From contig NZ_WOSV01000002.1 of NCBI RefSeq assembly GCF_011516655.1, positions 186,001 through 250,000 of the forward strand: a DNA stretch of 64,000 nucleotides, read 5' to 3'. The notes below the pieces were generated by a model, which worked only from the letters and a program-made list of their open reading frames with translations, did no database searches and had not been told where the DNA came from. This document shows, one piece after another, positions 46,265 to 55,708 of the stretch; the first letter of the stretch is position 1, and each line of letters opens with the position of its first letter. The position numbers were made by a program, and so were the translations under genes. The stretch comes from Acetobacter thailandicus (GTDB lineage: Bacteria; Pseudomonadota; Alphaproteobacteria; Acetobacterales; Acetobacteraceae).

Positions 46265-47409
46265 GTGCCTGCACCTCCAAGATCTTTATAGAAAAGGAAA
46301 AGTCTTTGCAGGGCATCCGCTGCCACTGCGCCCTCCTCCCCCCCGCCACTGACTTTACTGAGCAGAACACCGGCTGCATTCCGCACAGCGCCGGCCTCGC
46401 CAAAATAATCAAGATCATCAAGATCCGCAGCCAGCTGTGGCTCCCCCGAAAGGCGCAGACAGGTCACTGCCCCGGCAAGGCTATGAACAATTAAATTATC
46501 ATACAGCGCCATATCTTCCATGCTCAGCAGGCCAGACACTTCTGCCCAGGCCAGAACTGAACCGGTATGCTCGGGTGCAATACTCCTGACACGTGCCTCC
46601 AGCGCATAAATATCTTCGTGGCTGGTGAGTGTTACCTCCCCCAGTTTTTTCCAGACATGATGTCCGGTTCTGCACCGTTCAACCTGTGGTGTCGCCCGGC
46701 TGCCGGCTATTGTCACCAGCAAAGCCTCGCCGCCGCCGCCGCCGCCAATATCAAAACGGTCTGTCTCTGGTGTGCCGGAATAGAATGTGCGGGCATTAAT
46801 CTCGTTAAAACCGTGCCAGTCCCCCAGAGCCAGATAGCTCAAGCCGGCTTTCTCTGCACGGTCAGGAGCCAGCTGGTTATGTTCCTCTTCACCACCGCTG
46901 CCAAAACCGGTCACTGAACCATGCGCCAGGCCAATACGCAGGGCATCCGGTGGGGTTGTCTCCTGATCCATATAGGCACTCAGGTCTGTCAGCACATGGC
47001 GACGCTGCAAAACTGCAGGCAGAAGCCAGGCATTTTCGGCCTCATCAATCAGCACGGCCCCGGGTTTGCCGTGAAAAATTACATTTTCAGGCAAACTGCC
47101 GTTACGCAACAGGCGCGACCAGAGGCCATCGGGTGTATGGGCATCATGGTTACCAGGGATAAGGTGCCAGCGTATATCAGAAAACTCACGCATACGTTCA
47201 AGCGGCTGATGCAGAGTTAACCTGGCTGGTGTTTCGTGCTCATAAATATCACCTGCAACCAGTACGTGATGCACGCCGTGACTACGCGCCAGAAGCCCCA
47301 GCCGGTGAATAACCTCAACACGCTGAGCCTGAAGCGCACCCTGAGCGACATCTCCCGCGAAACCAAATGTCCGGCCTACCTGCCAGTCTGATGTGTGAAG
47401 AAACTTCAT
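46261..47409 (-). CDS. SbcD/YhaO-like metallophosphoesterase (exonuclease subunit)
   Basis: Calcineurin-like phosphoesterase of 382 residues. Phosphoesterase motifs in order: HTSDWQVGR, VAGDIYE, PGNHDAHTP, GLAHGSV and ALGDWHGF. This is the nuclease half of an Mre11-Rad50-like complex with the following gene, which it overlaps by 4 bases. A run of six Gly around residue 222 is encoded by six GCC units on the plus strand (about 46732-46750). Likely role: DNA double-strand-end processing. Confidence 0.84.
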   Translation of the reverse strand: MKFLHTSDWQVGRTFGFAGDVAQGALQAQRVEVIHRLGLLARSHGVHHVLVAGDIYEHETPARLTLHQPLERMREFSDIRWHLIPGNHDAHTPDGLWSRLLRNGSLPENVIFHGKPGAVLIDEAENAWLLPAVLQRRHVLTDLSAYMDQETTPPDALRIGLAHGSVTGFGSGGEEEHNQLAPDRAEKAGLSYLALGDWHGFNEINARTFYSGTPETDRFDIGGGGGGEALLVTIAGSRATPQVERCRTGHHVWKKLGEVTLTSHEDIYALEARVRSIAPEHTGSVLAWAEVSGLLSMEDMALYDNLIVHSLAGAVTCLRLSGEPQLAADLDDLDYFGEAGAVRNAAGVLLSKVSGGGEEGAVAADALQRLFLFYKDLGGAGT

Positions 47410-47575
47410 AAACGACGCCTGACTTTCTCACCGTGCTCTGAACACTGATATCTGCACGGAATTATTTTCAACAAAACAGAATAGCGACAACAAAAACACC
47501 CGAGAACAAAGAGAGCAAGAATAGACTGAGAAAAATTATCAGCCTACATTCAGCAAAACAAACGGAGTAAAACTT

Positions 47576-47923
47576 ATGAAAAAGATAATTGCCGCTCTGA
47601 TGATCATAGCACCGACATACTGTTTTGCAGCAGAAAACGACACAATTCATGTCAAAAATAACAGTGTTTTTGAAATAAAACTCCCGTCTAATCCAACTAC
47701 CGGATATGGCTGGATGGTTCAGAATATTCCTCATAATGTTGTTTTAACTGGTATGGAGTATACACAATCTCAGGATTGTCATGGGGCAATGGGTTGCGGT
47801 GGCAATGAAACACTTTATTTTAAAGCCATTACTAAAGGCACGGGAAAGATCGTTCTCAAATATGGCCGGACGTTTGAAAAACTGCCTGAGGACTCAACTG
47901 TCAGAACAGTCGTTGTTGAATAA
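47576..47923 (+). CDS. Chagasin-like cysteine peptidase inhibitor (I42 family)
   Basis: Exported protein of 115 residues with a signal peptide (MKKIIAALMIIAPTYCFA, cleavage after CFA). The mature part is beta-rich and carries the chagasin L2 loop motif NPTTGYGW (about 39-46) and a Gly-rich GCGGNETLYF strand near the L4 loop; GRTFE stands where the usual RPW of L6 is expected, so inhibition may be weaker or altered. Two Cys (DCHGAMGCGG) could form a disulfide. AT-richer than its neighbours, a hint of transfer. Its target peptidase is not in the window. Confidence 0.72.
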   Translation: MKKIIAALMIIAPTYCFAAENDTIHVKNNSVFEIKLPSNPTTGYGWMVQNIPHNVVLTGMEYTQSQDCHGAMGCGGNETLYFKAITKGTGKIVLKYGRTFEKLPEDSTVRTVVVE

Positions 47924-47959
47924 ACCTGCACGGCAGGTAAGCTGCCATATGGTGCAGCA

Positions 47960-50047
47960 GTGACCCCTCAGAAAACTGAAAATCGTCCTGGTTTCTGGGC
48001 TGGCGTAGGTATTCCGCTACCGCAGCATATTTTCACACCAGGGTGGTTTTCTTTTTGTTTTCGTACATGGCTGTCAGTAGTGCTCGCACTGAGCACTGCT
48101 TTCTGGCTGCAGCTGCCTTCGCCTGCGTCAGCTGCAGTGACAGTCATGATACTGGCACAGCCTTTGCGGGGCCAGGTCCTCTCAAAAGCTATGTATCGCC
48201 TGCTAGGTACTTTTCTGGGAGCCTTCGTTGCTCTTTTTCTGACTGCCTGCTTTAACCAGGAACGCGGCATTTTTCTGGGGGGCGTTGCACTCTGGATCAC
48301 GCTGTGCACGATTATCGGCACTCTTGAAAAAGATTTTCGTGCCTATGCTGCTATGCTTTCAGGCTATACCGTCGCTATTGTCGGGATCAACTGCATCGAC
48401 AATCCAGGCAATGTTTTCGATACTGCTATCGCGCGCGTATCGGACATTGTTGTGGGCATCGCTGCAACCTCAGCTATCAACGATATCTTTGGCTCACCTA
48501 CTGCCTGGGAAAAGCTGGCAGCAGGCCTTACAGCCAGTGCCAATACGGTCAGAAATATTGCCCGTCAGGCCATATCGGGGCGTGACATCCCTGATGATAT
48601 CGCCTGCGCGGGGCTGGCGGGGCAGATTATGGCACTGACCACACATGCCTCATTCGTTAAAACCGAACTGTCTGATGCCGCCATCCGGCTGGCCGGTGCG
48701 CGCTCAGCTATGGTGGCATTACTTGAAATGCTCAGCTGCAGCCGCGCCATCAACAATGCCCTGCGCCGCAAAAATATTTCACCTTTTGTCCTTGAGCATG
48801 TCAGATCAACCTTTGAAGACAGCCATCTGGCCGAACCACAACGTCAGACAATAAAAAACTTCGAAACCCTTGCCCGCCAGATCTATACCCCTGAAACTGA
48901 GCGTAACGTTCTGCTTGATGAGATCTGGCTTACCGAACGCTCTATGGCGCTGCAGCTTGATACCCGCTGGGCCACCGACGGCATTGAGGCTTTTGAAAAA
49001 GGCCGGCGTGCACGTACAACAGCCCCTGACCTGAAAATTGAAAAACATGACGACGTTATTGCAGCCCTGCTCTCAGGGTTTCGTTCGCTTGTAGGTTTTA
49101 GCATTGCTGCCGGGCTATGCATTATTTCTGACATACCGGCCACCTACACCGCTCTGGCACAGGTCGCCATGATTATGACCCTTGCTGCCACAACCTATAA
49201 TGCCCGGGGGTTTGGCATGGGGGCCCTGATCGGCACCCCGATGGCCATTATTGTAGCGGCTGTTCTGAACTTTGGTATTCTGCCCAAAGGGTCAGATATG
49301 CCCTTTATGGCCCTGGCTATTCTGCCTGTTGTTTTTTGCAGCTGCCTGCTGCTCATGAACCCCAAAACAGCAACGATAGGCTTTAATGGCGGTGTTTTCT
49401 TTTTTGTTATTCTGGGCGTTGCAAATACACAAAACTATGATCCCACGGCTTTTATCGACCGCAATGTAATGTATCTTTTTTCTGCGATTGTTATCTTTAT
49501 TTCGCTGGTACTTTTACTGCCCCCTTCAGCCACAGGCAGGCGCTTTCGCGTGGCTATTACAATTGGCCATGACCTGCGCAGGCAATTTTCTTTCAGGGGA
49601 GAGCGCACAGGCTCAGCTCTGATCAGCCGGCATTATGACCGCCTGTGTCGTATTCTGGAATGGAATAGCTATCTGCCTGATACGCGCGCCAAAAAACGTG
49701 TCTTTAACCGTCTTTCAAGCCTGGATGAACTCAACATCGAACTCGCGCGCGCGCGGCGCCATCTGCAACGTGCGGCAACAATTCCCGCTATTCGCACACA
49801 GGCCGAAGCCGCTTTTCGTGCCACGATTATCCGCGATGCAGACAAAGCGACAGAACGCCTGCAGCACCGGGCCTGGCTGCTGCTCGAAAAAAGTATGTCC
49901 CTGCCCGACGGGCAGCTAACAACCGCTCTTGCTGCCGTCTCGGCTATTGTTGGCACGATCCATCTGCTTGAGCATAACCGTTCAGCCTTACGCCTCTATG
50001 AGGTAATCCCTCCCGCAGGCCGGCGAAAAAGAGCTTTTTTCACATGA
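47960..50047 (+). CDS. FUSC family aromatic acid/fusaric acid efflux protein (AaeB-like)
   Basis: Inner-membrane protein of 695 residues with two blocks of membrane segments (about 30-180 and 360-510), each followed by a cytoplasmic helical part, the usual FUSC/AaeB layout. PLRGQVLSKAMYRLLGTFLGA is the family signature. The start is GTG 47960 without a clear ribosome binding site; a four-codon ORF (ATG 47949) ends across this GTG in a GTGA overlap. Its end overlaps the DUF1656 gene by ATGA, and a membrane-fusion gene follows, forming an AaeXAB-like exporter of aromatic acids. Confidence 0.87.
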   Translation: MTPQKTENRPGFWAGVGIPLPQHIFTPGWFSFCFRTWLSVVLALSTAFWLQLPSPASAAVTVMILAQPLRGQVLSKAMYRLLGTFLGAFVALFLTACFNQERGIFLGGVALWITLCTIIGTLEKDFRAYAAMLSGYTVAIVGINCIDNPGNVFDTAIARVSDIVVGIAATSAINDIFGSPTAWEKLAAGLTASANTVRNIARQAISGRDIPDDIACAGLAGQIMALTTHASFVKTELSDAAIRLAGARSAMVALLEMLSCSRAINNALRRKNISPFVLEHVRSTFEDSHLAEPQRQTIKNFETLARQIYTPETERNVLLDEIWLTERSMALQLDTRWATDGIEAFEKGRRARTTAPDLKIEKHDDVIAALLSGFRSLVGFSIAAGLCIISDIPATYTALAQVAMIMTLAATTYNARGFGMGALIGTPMAIIVAAVLNFGILPKGSDMPFMALAILPVVFCSCLLLMNPKTATIGFNGGVFFFVILGVANTQNYDPTAFIDRNVMYLFSAIVIFISLVLLLPPSATGRRFRVAITIGHDLRRQFSFRGERTGSALISRHYDRLCRILEWNSYLPDTRAKKRVFNRLSSLDELNIELARARRHLQRAATIPAIRTQAEAAFRATIIRDADKATERLQHRAWLLLEKSMSLPDGQLTTALAAVSAIVGTIHLLEHNRSALRLYEVIPPAGRRKRAFFT

Positions 50048-50253
50048 TGGAATTTCATCTCACGCCTGTTCTCGATATTGGCGGGCTGCTGGTTTCTTCT
50101 TTTGTGATCCACGCAGCACTGGCTATAGCCACTCTTCTTGTGCTTAATCCTTTGCTGGGGAAAATAAGAGCCCGTCGGGTTATCTGGAATGTTCCCCTGG
50201 CAGAGTTCGGCATGCTGATATGCTTTATCGGTCTCTACACCATACTGTTTTAA
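50044..50253 (+). CDS. DUF1656 small membrane protein (AaeX-like)
   Basis: Protein of 69 residues with two membrane segments (SFVIHAALAIATLLVLNPLL and AEFGMLICFIGLYTILF). DUF1656 proteins almost always sit between a FUSC pump and its membrane-fusion partner, as here. Overlaps the FUSC gene by 4 bases and precedes the next gene by 15. Probably an assembly or stability subunit. Confidence 0.85.
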   Translation: MMEFHLTPVLDIGGLLVSSFVIHAALAIATLLVLNPLLGKIRARRVIWNVPLAEFGMLICFIGLYTILF

Positions 50254-50268
50254 AAGGGTTTATCTGCC

Positions 50269-51231
50269 GTGTTCGAACGCGCACGCCGCGTCCTGCAATT
50301 AATAACAACAGGAACTATTCTGTTTGTTGCTGCAATCGTAAGCTTCGTTTTGTGGGACTATTACACCGCTGCCCCCTGGACCAGAAACGGCCAGGTACGT
50401 GTGCAGGTAGCTGACATTGCCCCTCGTGTTTCAGGGCAGATTATTTCAGTCAATGTAAAAGATAACCAGTTTGTTCATAAGGGTGATATTCTTTACGAAA
50501 TTGACCCGTTTGACTTTCAGGTGGCTGTTGCTGTTGCCACCGCAAAGGTCAATGAACGACAGGCTGATATGGTGCTTAAAGACACACAGCGCGTTCGCCG
50601 CAAAAACCTCTCCGAAGTCGCAGCCTCTAACGAAGAGAAACAGGTATACGAAGCGACAGCAGAAGTTGCCAAAGCCCAGTATGCTGACGCGGTGGCCCAT
50701 CTGTCACAGGCGAATATCAACCTTGAGCGCACACATATTCGCAGCACCGTAACAGGGTATGTTAATAACCTGATTATGCGTACCGGGGATTTTGCCACAG
50801 CAGGAACACCTAATATTCAGGTTATTGATTCATCTTCCTTCTGGGTTGATGGCTATTTTGAAGAAACCAAAATCCGCGCCATTCATATTGGTGACCGGGT
50901 CAGAATGGACCTTATGGGTTACAGTGCCCCGATGTGGGGGCATGTGGTCAGCATTACGCACGGTATTGCCACACCTAATGCAACACCGTCAGTACAGGGC
51001 CTGCCGGCAGTTGACCCGGTTTACACCTGGGTACGCCTTGCTCAGCGTATACCGGTCAGAGTACATATCGACAGCATACCACCAGGAACACAGCTTGCTG
51101 CCGGCATGACAACAACCGTGACTGTAGTGGGTAGCAAAGGCAAGCGCGCCCACGACACACTGACGGATACACTTGACCGCCTGCACGACACGCTCATGGG
51201 TGGCACCGGTGGCAGTGGCATACGCCACTAG
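50269..51231 (+). CDS. HlyD/EmrA-type membrane fusion protein (AaeA-like)
   Basis: Periplasmic adaptor of 320 residues anchored by one N-terminal membrane segment (about 10-30). Biotinyl-lipoyl halves (VAPRVSGQIISVNVKDNQ-like region near 55 and RSTVTGYVNNL near 160) flank a short helical hairpin, and a beta-barrel domain follows (FWVDGYFEETK). GTG start. Partner of the FUSC protein; the same adaptor could also serve the RND pump 1 kb downstream, which has no other adaptor in the window. Confidence 0.88.
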   Translation: MFERARRVLQLITTGTILFVAAIVSFVLWDYYTAAPWTRNGQVRVQVADIAPRVSGQIISVNVKDNQFVHKGDILYEIDPFDFQVAVAVATAKVNERQADMVLKDTQRVRRKNLSEVAASNEEKQVYEATAEVAKAQYADAVAHLSQANINLERTHIRSTVTGYVNNLIMRTGDFATAGTPNIQVIDSSSFWVDGYFEETKIRAIHIGDRVRMDLMGYSAPMWGHVVSITHGIATPNATPSVQGLPAVDPVYTWVRLAQRIPVRVHIDSIPPGTQLAAGMTTTVTVVGSKGKRAHDTLTDTLDRLHDTLMGGTGGSGIRH

Positions 51232-51293
51232 CCACCTGACCTGACACATAATTACCCTATCTGACCGCGCAGATTATCTGATAAGAGAGCCTT

Positions 51294-52082
51294 ATGACGA
51301 ACATACGGTCGCATTTCTGCACTTTTTTTCTGGCTCTGATATTCTGTGTGGTGTCACCAGCCAGAGCTGCACAGCCGCTTTATGGAAAAAACCTGATTGT
51401 CTCAGCGCCCTGCCTGAGTGCTTTGCATATTACAACTTCTGCCACGCTCAGAAGTGATGCCGAACCAGAGCTCCCTGTTCCTGCTGGTGTCACAATAACA
51501 ACAGACCCCAAAACCAGCAGTATCGTCATTATACAAAAAGAATGTGCAGCACAGCCGCTCACCATTAAGACACGCCCGGAACTCCCGCTGACACTTGACA
51601 ACACAGGGAAAACACCTGTCACGCTTGATGATCGCAGCAGCACTGTTTTTATAAAAGCCGGCAGTGCTCCCCTCGAAATGGGCCGGGCCGGAGAGCTGGG
51701 GCTTATTGCTACGGGAGGACCCGTCACCATCCGCACACTTTCTGCTTCAGCGCGTATTCGCCAAGAAGCTTCTGCCACCCTGACAATCAATGAAGTAGCA
51801 GCGCCGGCTCTCGCACTTTACCTCGGCGATCAGTCATCATTTCTTGCTAAAGCAGGTCATCTGCAGGCACTCGAAGTCACGTCTGCCAGCACGAAAAACG
51901 CTGTTTTCCACATTACGACTGAGATTGGCATTTTTCGCACTGTCTCTGAAGGGGATATTGTTGTTGATAGGGTTTCGGGAACACTTGCAACTGAACGCGG
52001 CAGCAGCGGCAGAATTATGCCAAATGCCGCAGCGCCCAAGGGAAAACAGCGGGCAGACACAGCCAATGCGCTGCCTCAGTAA
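51294..52082 (+). CDS. Secreted beta-rich protein of unknown function (DUF2807-like)
   Basis: Protein of 262 residues with a signal peptide (cleavage after ARA, about residue 25). The mature part is made of short alternating beta strands with Thr/Ser/Val-rich repeats (VTLDDRSSTVFIKAGSAPLEM, GLIATGGPVTIRTL), similar in style to DUF2807/GIN-type head domains, though I could not confirm the family. Located between the membrane-fusion gene and the RND pump, 63 bases after the former, so likely in the same operon. Confidence 0.6.
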   Translation: MTNIRSHFCTFFLALIFCVVSPARAAQPLYGKNLIVSAPCLSALHITTSATLRSDAEPELPVPAGVTITTDPKTSSIVIIQKECAAQPLTIKTRPELPLTLDNTGKTPVTLDDRSSTVFIKAGSAPLEMGRAGELGLIATGGPVTIRTLSASARIRQEASATLTINEVAAPALALYLGDQSSFLAKAGHLQALEVTSASTKNAVFHITTEIGIFRTVSEGDIVVDRVSGTLATERGSSGRIMPNAAAPKGKQRADTANALPQ

Positions 52083-52202
52083 TAAACAGTGGCCCGCCTG
52101 CCTTTTTTATAACAATAAATTTTTCTTTCGTAACGATTTATATTTATAATTACGCCCATACACACCTGGCGTGATGTTTCTGAAGAATAAGGAAACTTTG
52201 TT

Positions 52203-55200
52203 TTGTCTTTCTGCCGACTTTTTATTACCCGTCCTGTCGGCACCATCCTTATGGCCATGGCTTTTGTCCTGGCAGGTGTTTTTTCTTACAAAACAATTCC
52301 CGTCGCTGACCTGCCCAATATCTCATTTCCGGTTATTTACGTGGTTGCATCACAGCCAGGCAGCTCGCCGCAGCAAATGGCAAGCTCGATGACAACCCCT
52401 CTGGAACGGCACCTGGGGCAGATTGCCGGCATCACCAGTATACGCTCAGAATCAACAGACAGCAGCGCATTTGTTCTGATGTTTTTTGATGATTCCCGCG
52501 ATATTAACGGTGCAGCGCGTGATGTTGAGGCTGCTCTGCAGGCTGCCAAAAAAGACCTGCCAACCACCATGCTGTCACAACCGCAATATTTCAAAGCTGA
52601 CCCTTCTGACAGCCCGGTCATGCTGGCTGTACTCACCTCAGAAACACGCACATCCTCCGCGCTGCGCGACCTTGCCGAAACACATCTTAAACCCCTGCTG
52701 GCCGGGATTAAAGGCGTTGGCTGGGTTGAAATGGCAGGCGCATCAAAGCCCGCGATACGCGTCGAAATGAATCCTCTGATTTTATATCGTTATGGCGTTG
52801 GCTTTGAAGATATTCGTTCAGCACTTGCCTCAGCTAATGCCAACACACCTAAAGGCTTTATTGAAGAATCAGCACAGCGTCTGACACTTGAAACAAATGA
52901 CCAGGCACGCACAGCACAACAATACCAGGACCTGATTATCGGTTATCGTAACGGGCGGCCTATTCATCTGCACAGTGTGGCAACGGTAAGCGATGGCCCG
53001 CAGGATGAACGCAAAGCCGGCTGGATGAATGGTAAATCTGCCATTATCGCGCTTATCCGGGCACAGCCCGGAGCAAATGTTATTGAAGTCACTGACAGTA
53101 TCCGCGCACGCGCCGCGGCATTCAGCAATGCCCTGCCACCGGATGTCGATTTTAAACTTGTCTCTGACCGCTCTGTCTCTATTCGCGGGTCGCTGGCTGA
53201 CACACAGCTGACACTCTTCATCTCTGTTGTACTTGTCATTATTGTTGTGCTCGCTTTTTTACGCAGCTGGCGCTCAACCATTATCCCGGCCATTACGGTT
53301 CCTGTTTCACTGATTGGCTCTCTGGCCGTTATGAAACTGTGCCATTTCTCCCTTAATACCTTCTCCCTCATGGCACTGACCATTGCTTCAGGCTTTGTTG
53401 TTGATGATGCGATTGTTGTCGTTGAAAATATTACACGTCACCTGGAGAGTGGTAAAAAACGTATGGAAGCAACCCTTATCGGGTCACAGGAAATCACGTT
53501 TACAATTCTCTCTATCACAGTGTCTCTTATTGCTGTTTTTCTTCCACTTTTACTGATGGGGGGAATTCCTGGTAAAATTTTCTTTGAATTTGCCATGACA
53601 CTGTCAGCCGCCATTACAATCTCGTTTTTTTTGTCAGTCTCGCTCACACCGATGATGTGCGCCTATATGCTTGACGAACCTTCGGCTGAGAAACCTCACA
53701 CCAGCCCCAGACTTAATATTGCTCTTTATAGTATTCACCTGATAGCCGACATGACAGACTGGCTTATGAAGCATATGCTCACAGGCTATCGCAGCTCTCT
53801 GGGATGGGCGCTTCGTCACCCGTGGCTTATTCTTTTTTCGCTCCCTCTCAGCTTTTTTCTGACCATCGCCATTTTTATAGCGATGCCCAAAACCCTTCTG
53901 CCGGCCCAGGATATATCATTAATTGAAAGCTACCTCAGCGCTGACCAGACCAGTTCGTTCGCAGCGACAGCTGCCAAAGCGACAGATATCATGGACATTA
54001 TGCAGGGTGACCCCGACATAGAAAATGTCATGGGGTTTGCCGGCGAAGATAACCCGAATGAAGCTCAGATTTTTGCACAGCTTATCAGTAAAGAAAAACG
54101 CAGTTCCGGCCCTGAGGACATTGCCGCACGCATTCGCCAGAGGATTAAAAAGGTACCTGGGCTGACAATTAGTGTCTCAAATGCGGGTGACATTAATGGC
54201 GGCGGGCAGCGCCAGCATCAGGGCACTTACAGCTACGTGTTTCAGAGCACCAGCGACAAAGATATTTATACATGGATACCCCGCATTACAGCCAGCCTGC
54301 AACGCAACCATGTTCTTACCGGTGTAAGCAGCCAGCTTTCATCTAATGGCTCAGCCATGCACGTTCTTATTAACCGCGATACCGCTGCGCGCTATCAGAT
54401 TACGCCTCAGCTCATCGGAAACGCCCTTTATGACGCCTATGGACAAAGAACAGCCTCAAGCATTTCAACCGCTCTGACGACCTATTATGTTATAATGGAA
54501 GTTGCAGACAGGTTCCGTCAGACACCTGAAACGCTGAAATCTCTGTGGGTTTCAACAGCAGGTGGCACAGCTTCGGGTGCTACTGCGTCAAATACGGTGC
54601 GCGTTAAAAATACGTCAGCATCTTCTACCGGCAAAACAAATCAGAACGAACTCTCTTTCAGAAACTCAATAGCCAACCGCCTGGCGGGCGGCGCAGGCGC
54701 CTCCAGCGGCTCGGCTGTTTCCTCATCTCAGGAAACGATGGTCCCTCTGCTTTCGGTGGCAGACCTCGAATCTCAGCCAACGCCCTTGCAGGTCAGCCAT
54801 GAAAACGGGGCAACATCAGGCGCTATTTCATTCGACCTTGCACCAGGCAAATCACTTCAGGATGCAACGGCTGAAATTCTTCGCACCATGAAGCGCCTGC
54901 ATGTTCCTGAATCTCTGCACGGCCAGTACAGTGGTCAGGCTGGCAATATGCAAAAAAACCTGAGAAATGAGCTTCTGGTATGTATCGCTGCAATTATCAC
55001 CATGTATGTCACTCTTGGTGTGCTCTATGAGAGTTATATTCAGCCATTAACTATTCTCTCAACCCTGCCCTCAGCCGCTGTCGGTGCTCTTATGGGGTTG
55101 TGGCTGTGCGGTGAATCCTTCTCTCTCATTGCAATGCTGAGTGTTATCTTACTGATTGGCATCGTAAAGAAAAATGCCATTCTGATGATCGACTTTGCCC

Positions 55201-55556
55201 TGAATGCAGAAAGGGCTGAAAATCTGACACCCTATCAGGCCATTTACAGTGCCTGTATTACGCGCTTCCGCCCTATTCTGATGACAACAATGGCCGCCGC
55301 TTTTGGTGCCATTCCCTTGATTTTTGGACATGGCTACGGTGCTGAACTGCGTCGCCCCCTGGGTGTGGCTATTATCGGCGGGCTGGCAATGAGTCAGCTC
55401 CTGACCCTTTACTCAACGCCCGTTATTTATATGTTTATGCACAGACTGAGCGCATGGAGCAAAAGGCGTTTCCGCTGGCTCCATAAAACAACGACTCTCC
55501 TGCTCAGCCCAAAACTCAGAAAACGCCTTGCACGACGCAAAAAGCACCGCCGCTGA
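52203..55556 (+). CDS. RND multidrug efflux permease (HAE1/MdtBC-like)
   Basis: Proton-driven inner-membrane pump of 1117 residues with twelve membrane segments and two large periplasmic loops. RPVGTILMAMAFVLAGVFSY begins TM1; GFVVDDAIVVVENI (about 396-409) carries the proton-relay Asp pair. The start is an unusual TTG with AAGGA 9 bases upstream; no nearby ATG is in frame. Residues about 782-846 are a Ser/Thr/Gly/Ala-rich insertion in the second periplasmic loop that explains the extra length over the usual 1030-1050. No dedicated adaptor or outer-membrane factor is next to it. Confidence 0.9.
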   Translation: MSFCRLFITRPVGTILMAMAFVLAGVFSYKTIPVADLPNISFPVIYVVASQPGSSPQQMASSMTTPLERHLGQIAGITSIRSESTDSSAFVLMFFDDSRDINGAARDVEAALQAAKKDLPTTMLSQPQYFKADPSDSPVMLAVLTSETRTSSALRDLAETHLKPLLAGIKGVGWVEMAGASKPAIRVEMNPLILYRYGVGFEDIRSALASANANTPKGFIEESAQRLTLETNDQARTAQQYQDLIIGYRNGRPIHLHSVATVSDGPQDERKAGWMNGKSAIIALIRAQPGANVIEVTDSIRARAAAFSNALPPDVDFKLVSDRSVSIRGSLADTQLTLFISVVLVIIVVLAFLRSWRSTIIPAITVPVSLIGSLAVMKLCHFSLNTFSLMALTIASGFVVDDAIVVVENITRHLESGKKRMEATLIGSQEITFTILSITVSLIAVFLPLLLMGGIPGKIFFEFAMTLSAAITISFFLSVSLTPMMCAYMLDEPSAEKPHTSPRLNIALYSIHLIADMTDWLMKHMLTGYRSSLGWALRHPWLILFSLPLSFFLTIAIFIAMPKTLLPAQDISLIESYLSADQTSSFAATAAKATDIMDIMQGDPDIENVMGFAGEDNPNEAQIFAQLISKEKRSSGPEDIAARIRQRIKKVPGLTISVSNAGDINGGGQRQHQGTYSYVFQSTSDKDIYTWIPRITASLQRNHVLTGVSSQLSSNGSAMHVLINRDTAARYQITPQLIGNALYDAYGQRTASSISTALTTYYVIMEVADRFRQTPETLKSLWVSTAGGTASGATASNTVRVKNTSASSTGKTNQNELSFRNSIANRLAGGAGASSGSAVSSSQETMVPLLSVADLESQPTPLQVSHENGATSGAISFDLAPGKSLQDATAEILRTMKRLHVPESLHGQYSGQAGNMQKNLRNELLVCIAAIITMYVTLGVLYESYIQPLTILSTLPSAAVGALMGLWLCGESFSLIAMLSVILLIGIVKKNAILMIDFALNAERAENLTPYQAIYSACITRFRPILMTTMAAAFGAIPLIFGHGYGAELRRPLGVAIIGGLAMSQLLTLYSTPVIYMFMHRLSAWSKRRFRWLHKTTTLLLSPKLRKRLARRKKHRR

Positions 55557-55562
55557 AAGACA

Positions 55563-55664
55563 CTGATATCTTAATATCCATTGATCTTTTCCCCATAAAA
55601 ACCTTACAAACAAAGATATCAGGCTTAGGTTTCTCACCTGTAGCCTGGCGATATGCTGTATCGC
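55563..55664 (+). repeat. Three inverted repeats between the RND gene and the DUF3297 gene
   Basis: CTGATATCTT (55563-55572) / AAGATATCAG (55613-55622), 40-base loop; CAGGCT-t-AGGT (55620-55630) / ACCT-gt-AGCCTG (55636-55647); GCGATA (55648-55653) / TATCGC (55659-55664) followed by TACTCTTCTTTTATTT. The first two share bases 55620-55622. The last could be a terminator for the RND gene; together they may form the leader of the DUF3297 mRNA. Confidence 0.5.
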
Positions 55665-55708
55665 TACTCTTCTTTTATTTCTGATTATAGCAAGGAGCTT
55701 TTTTATCC

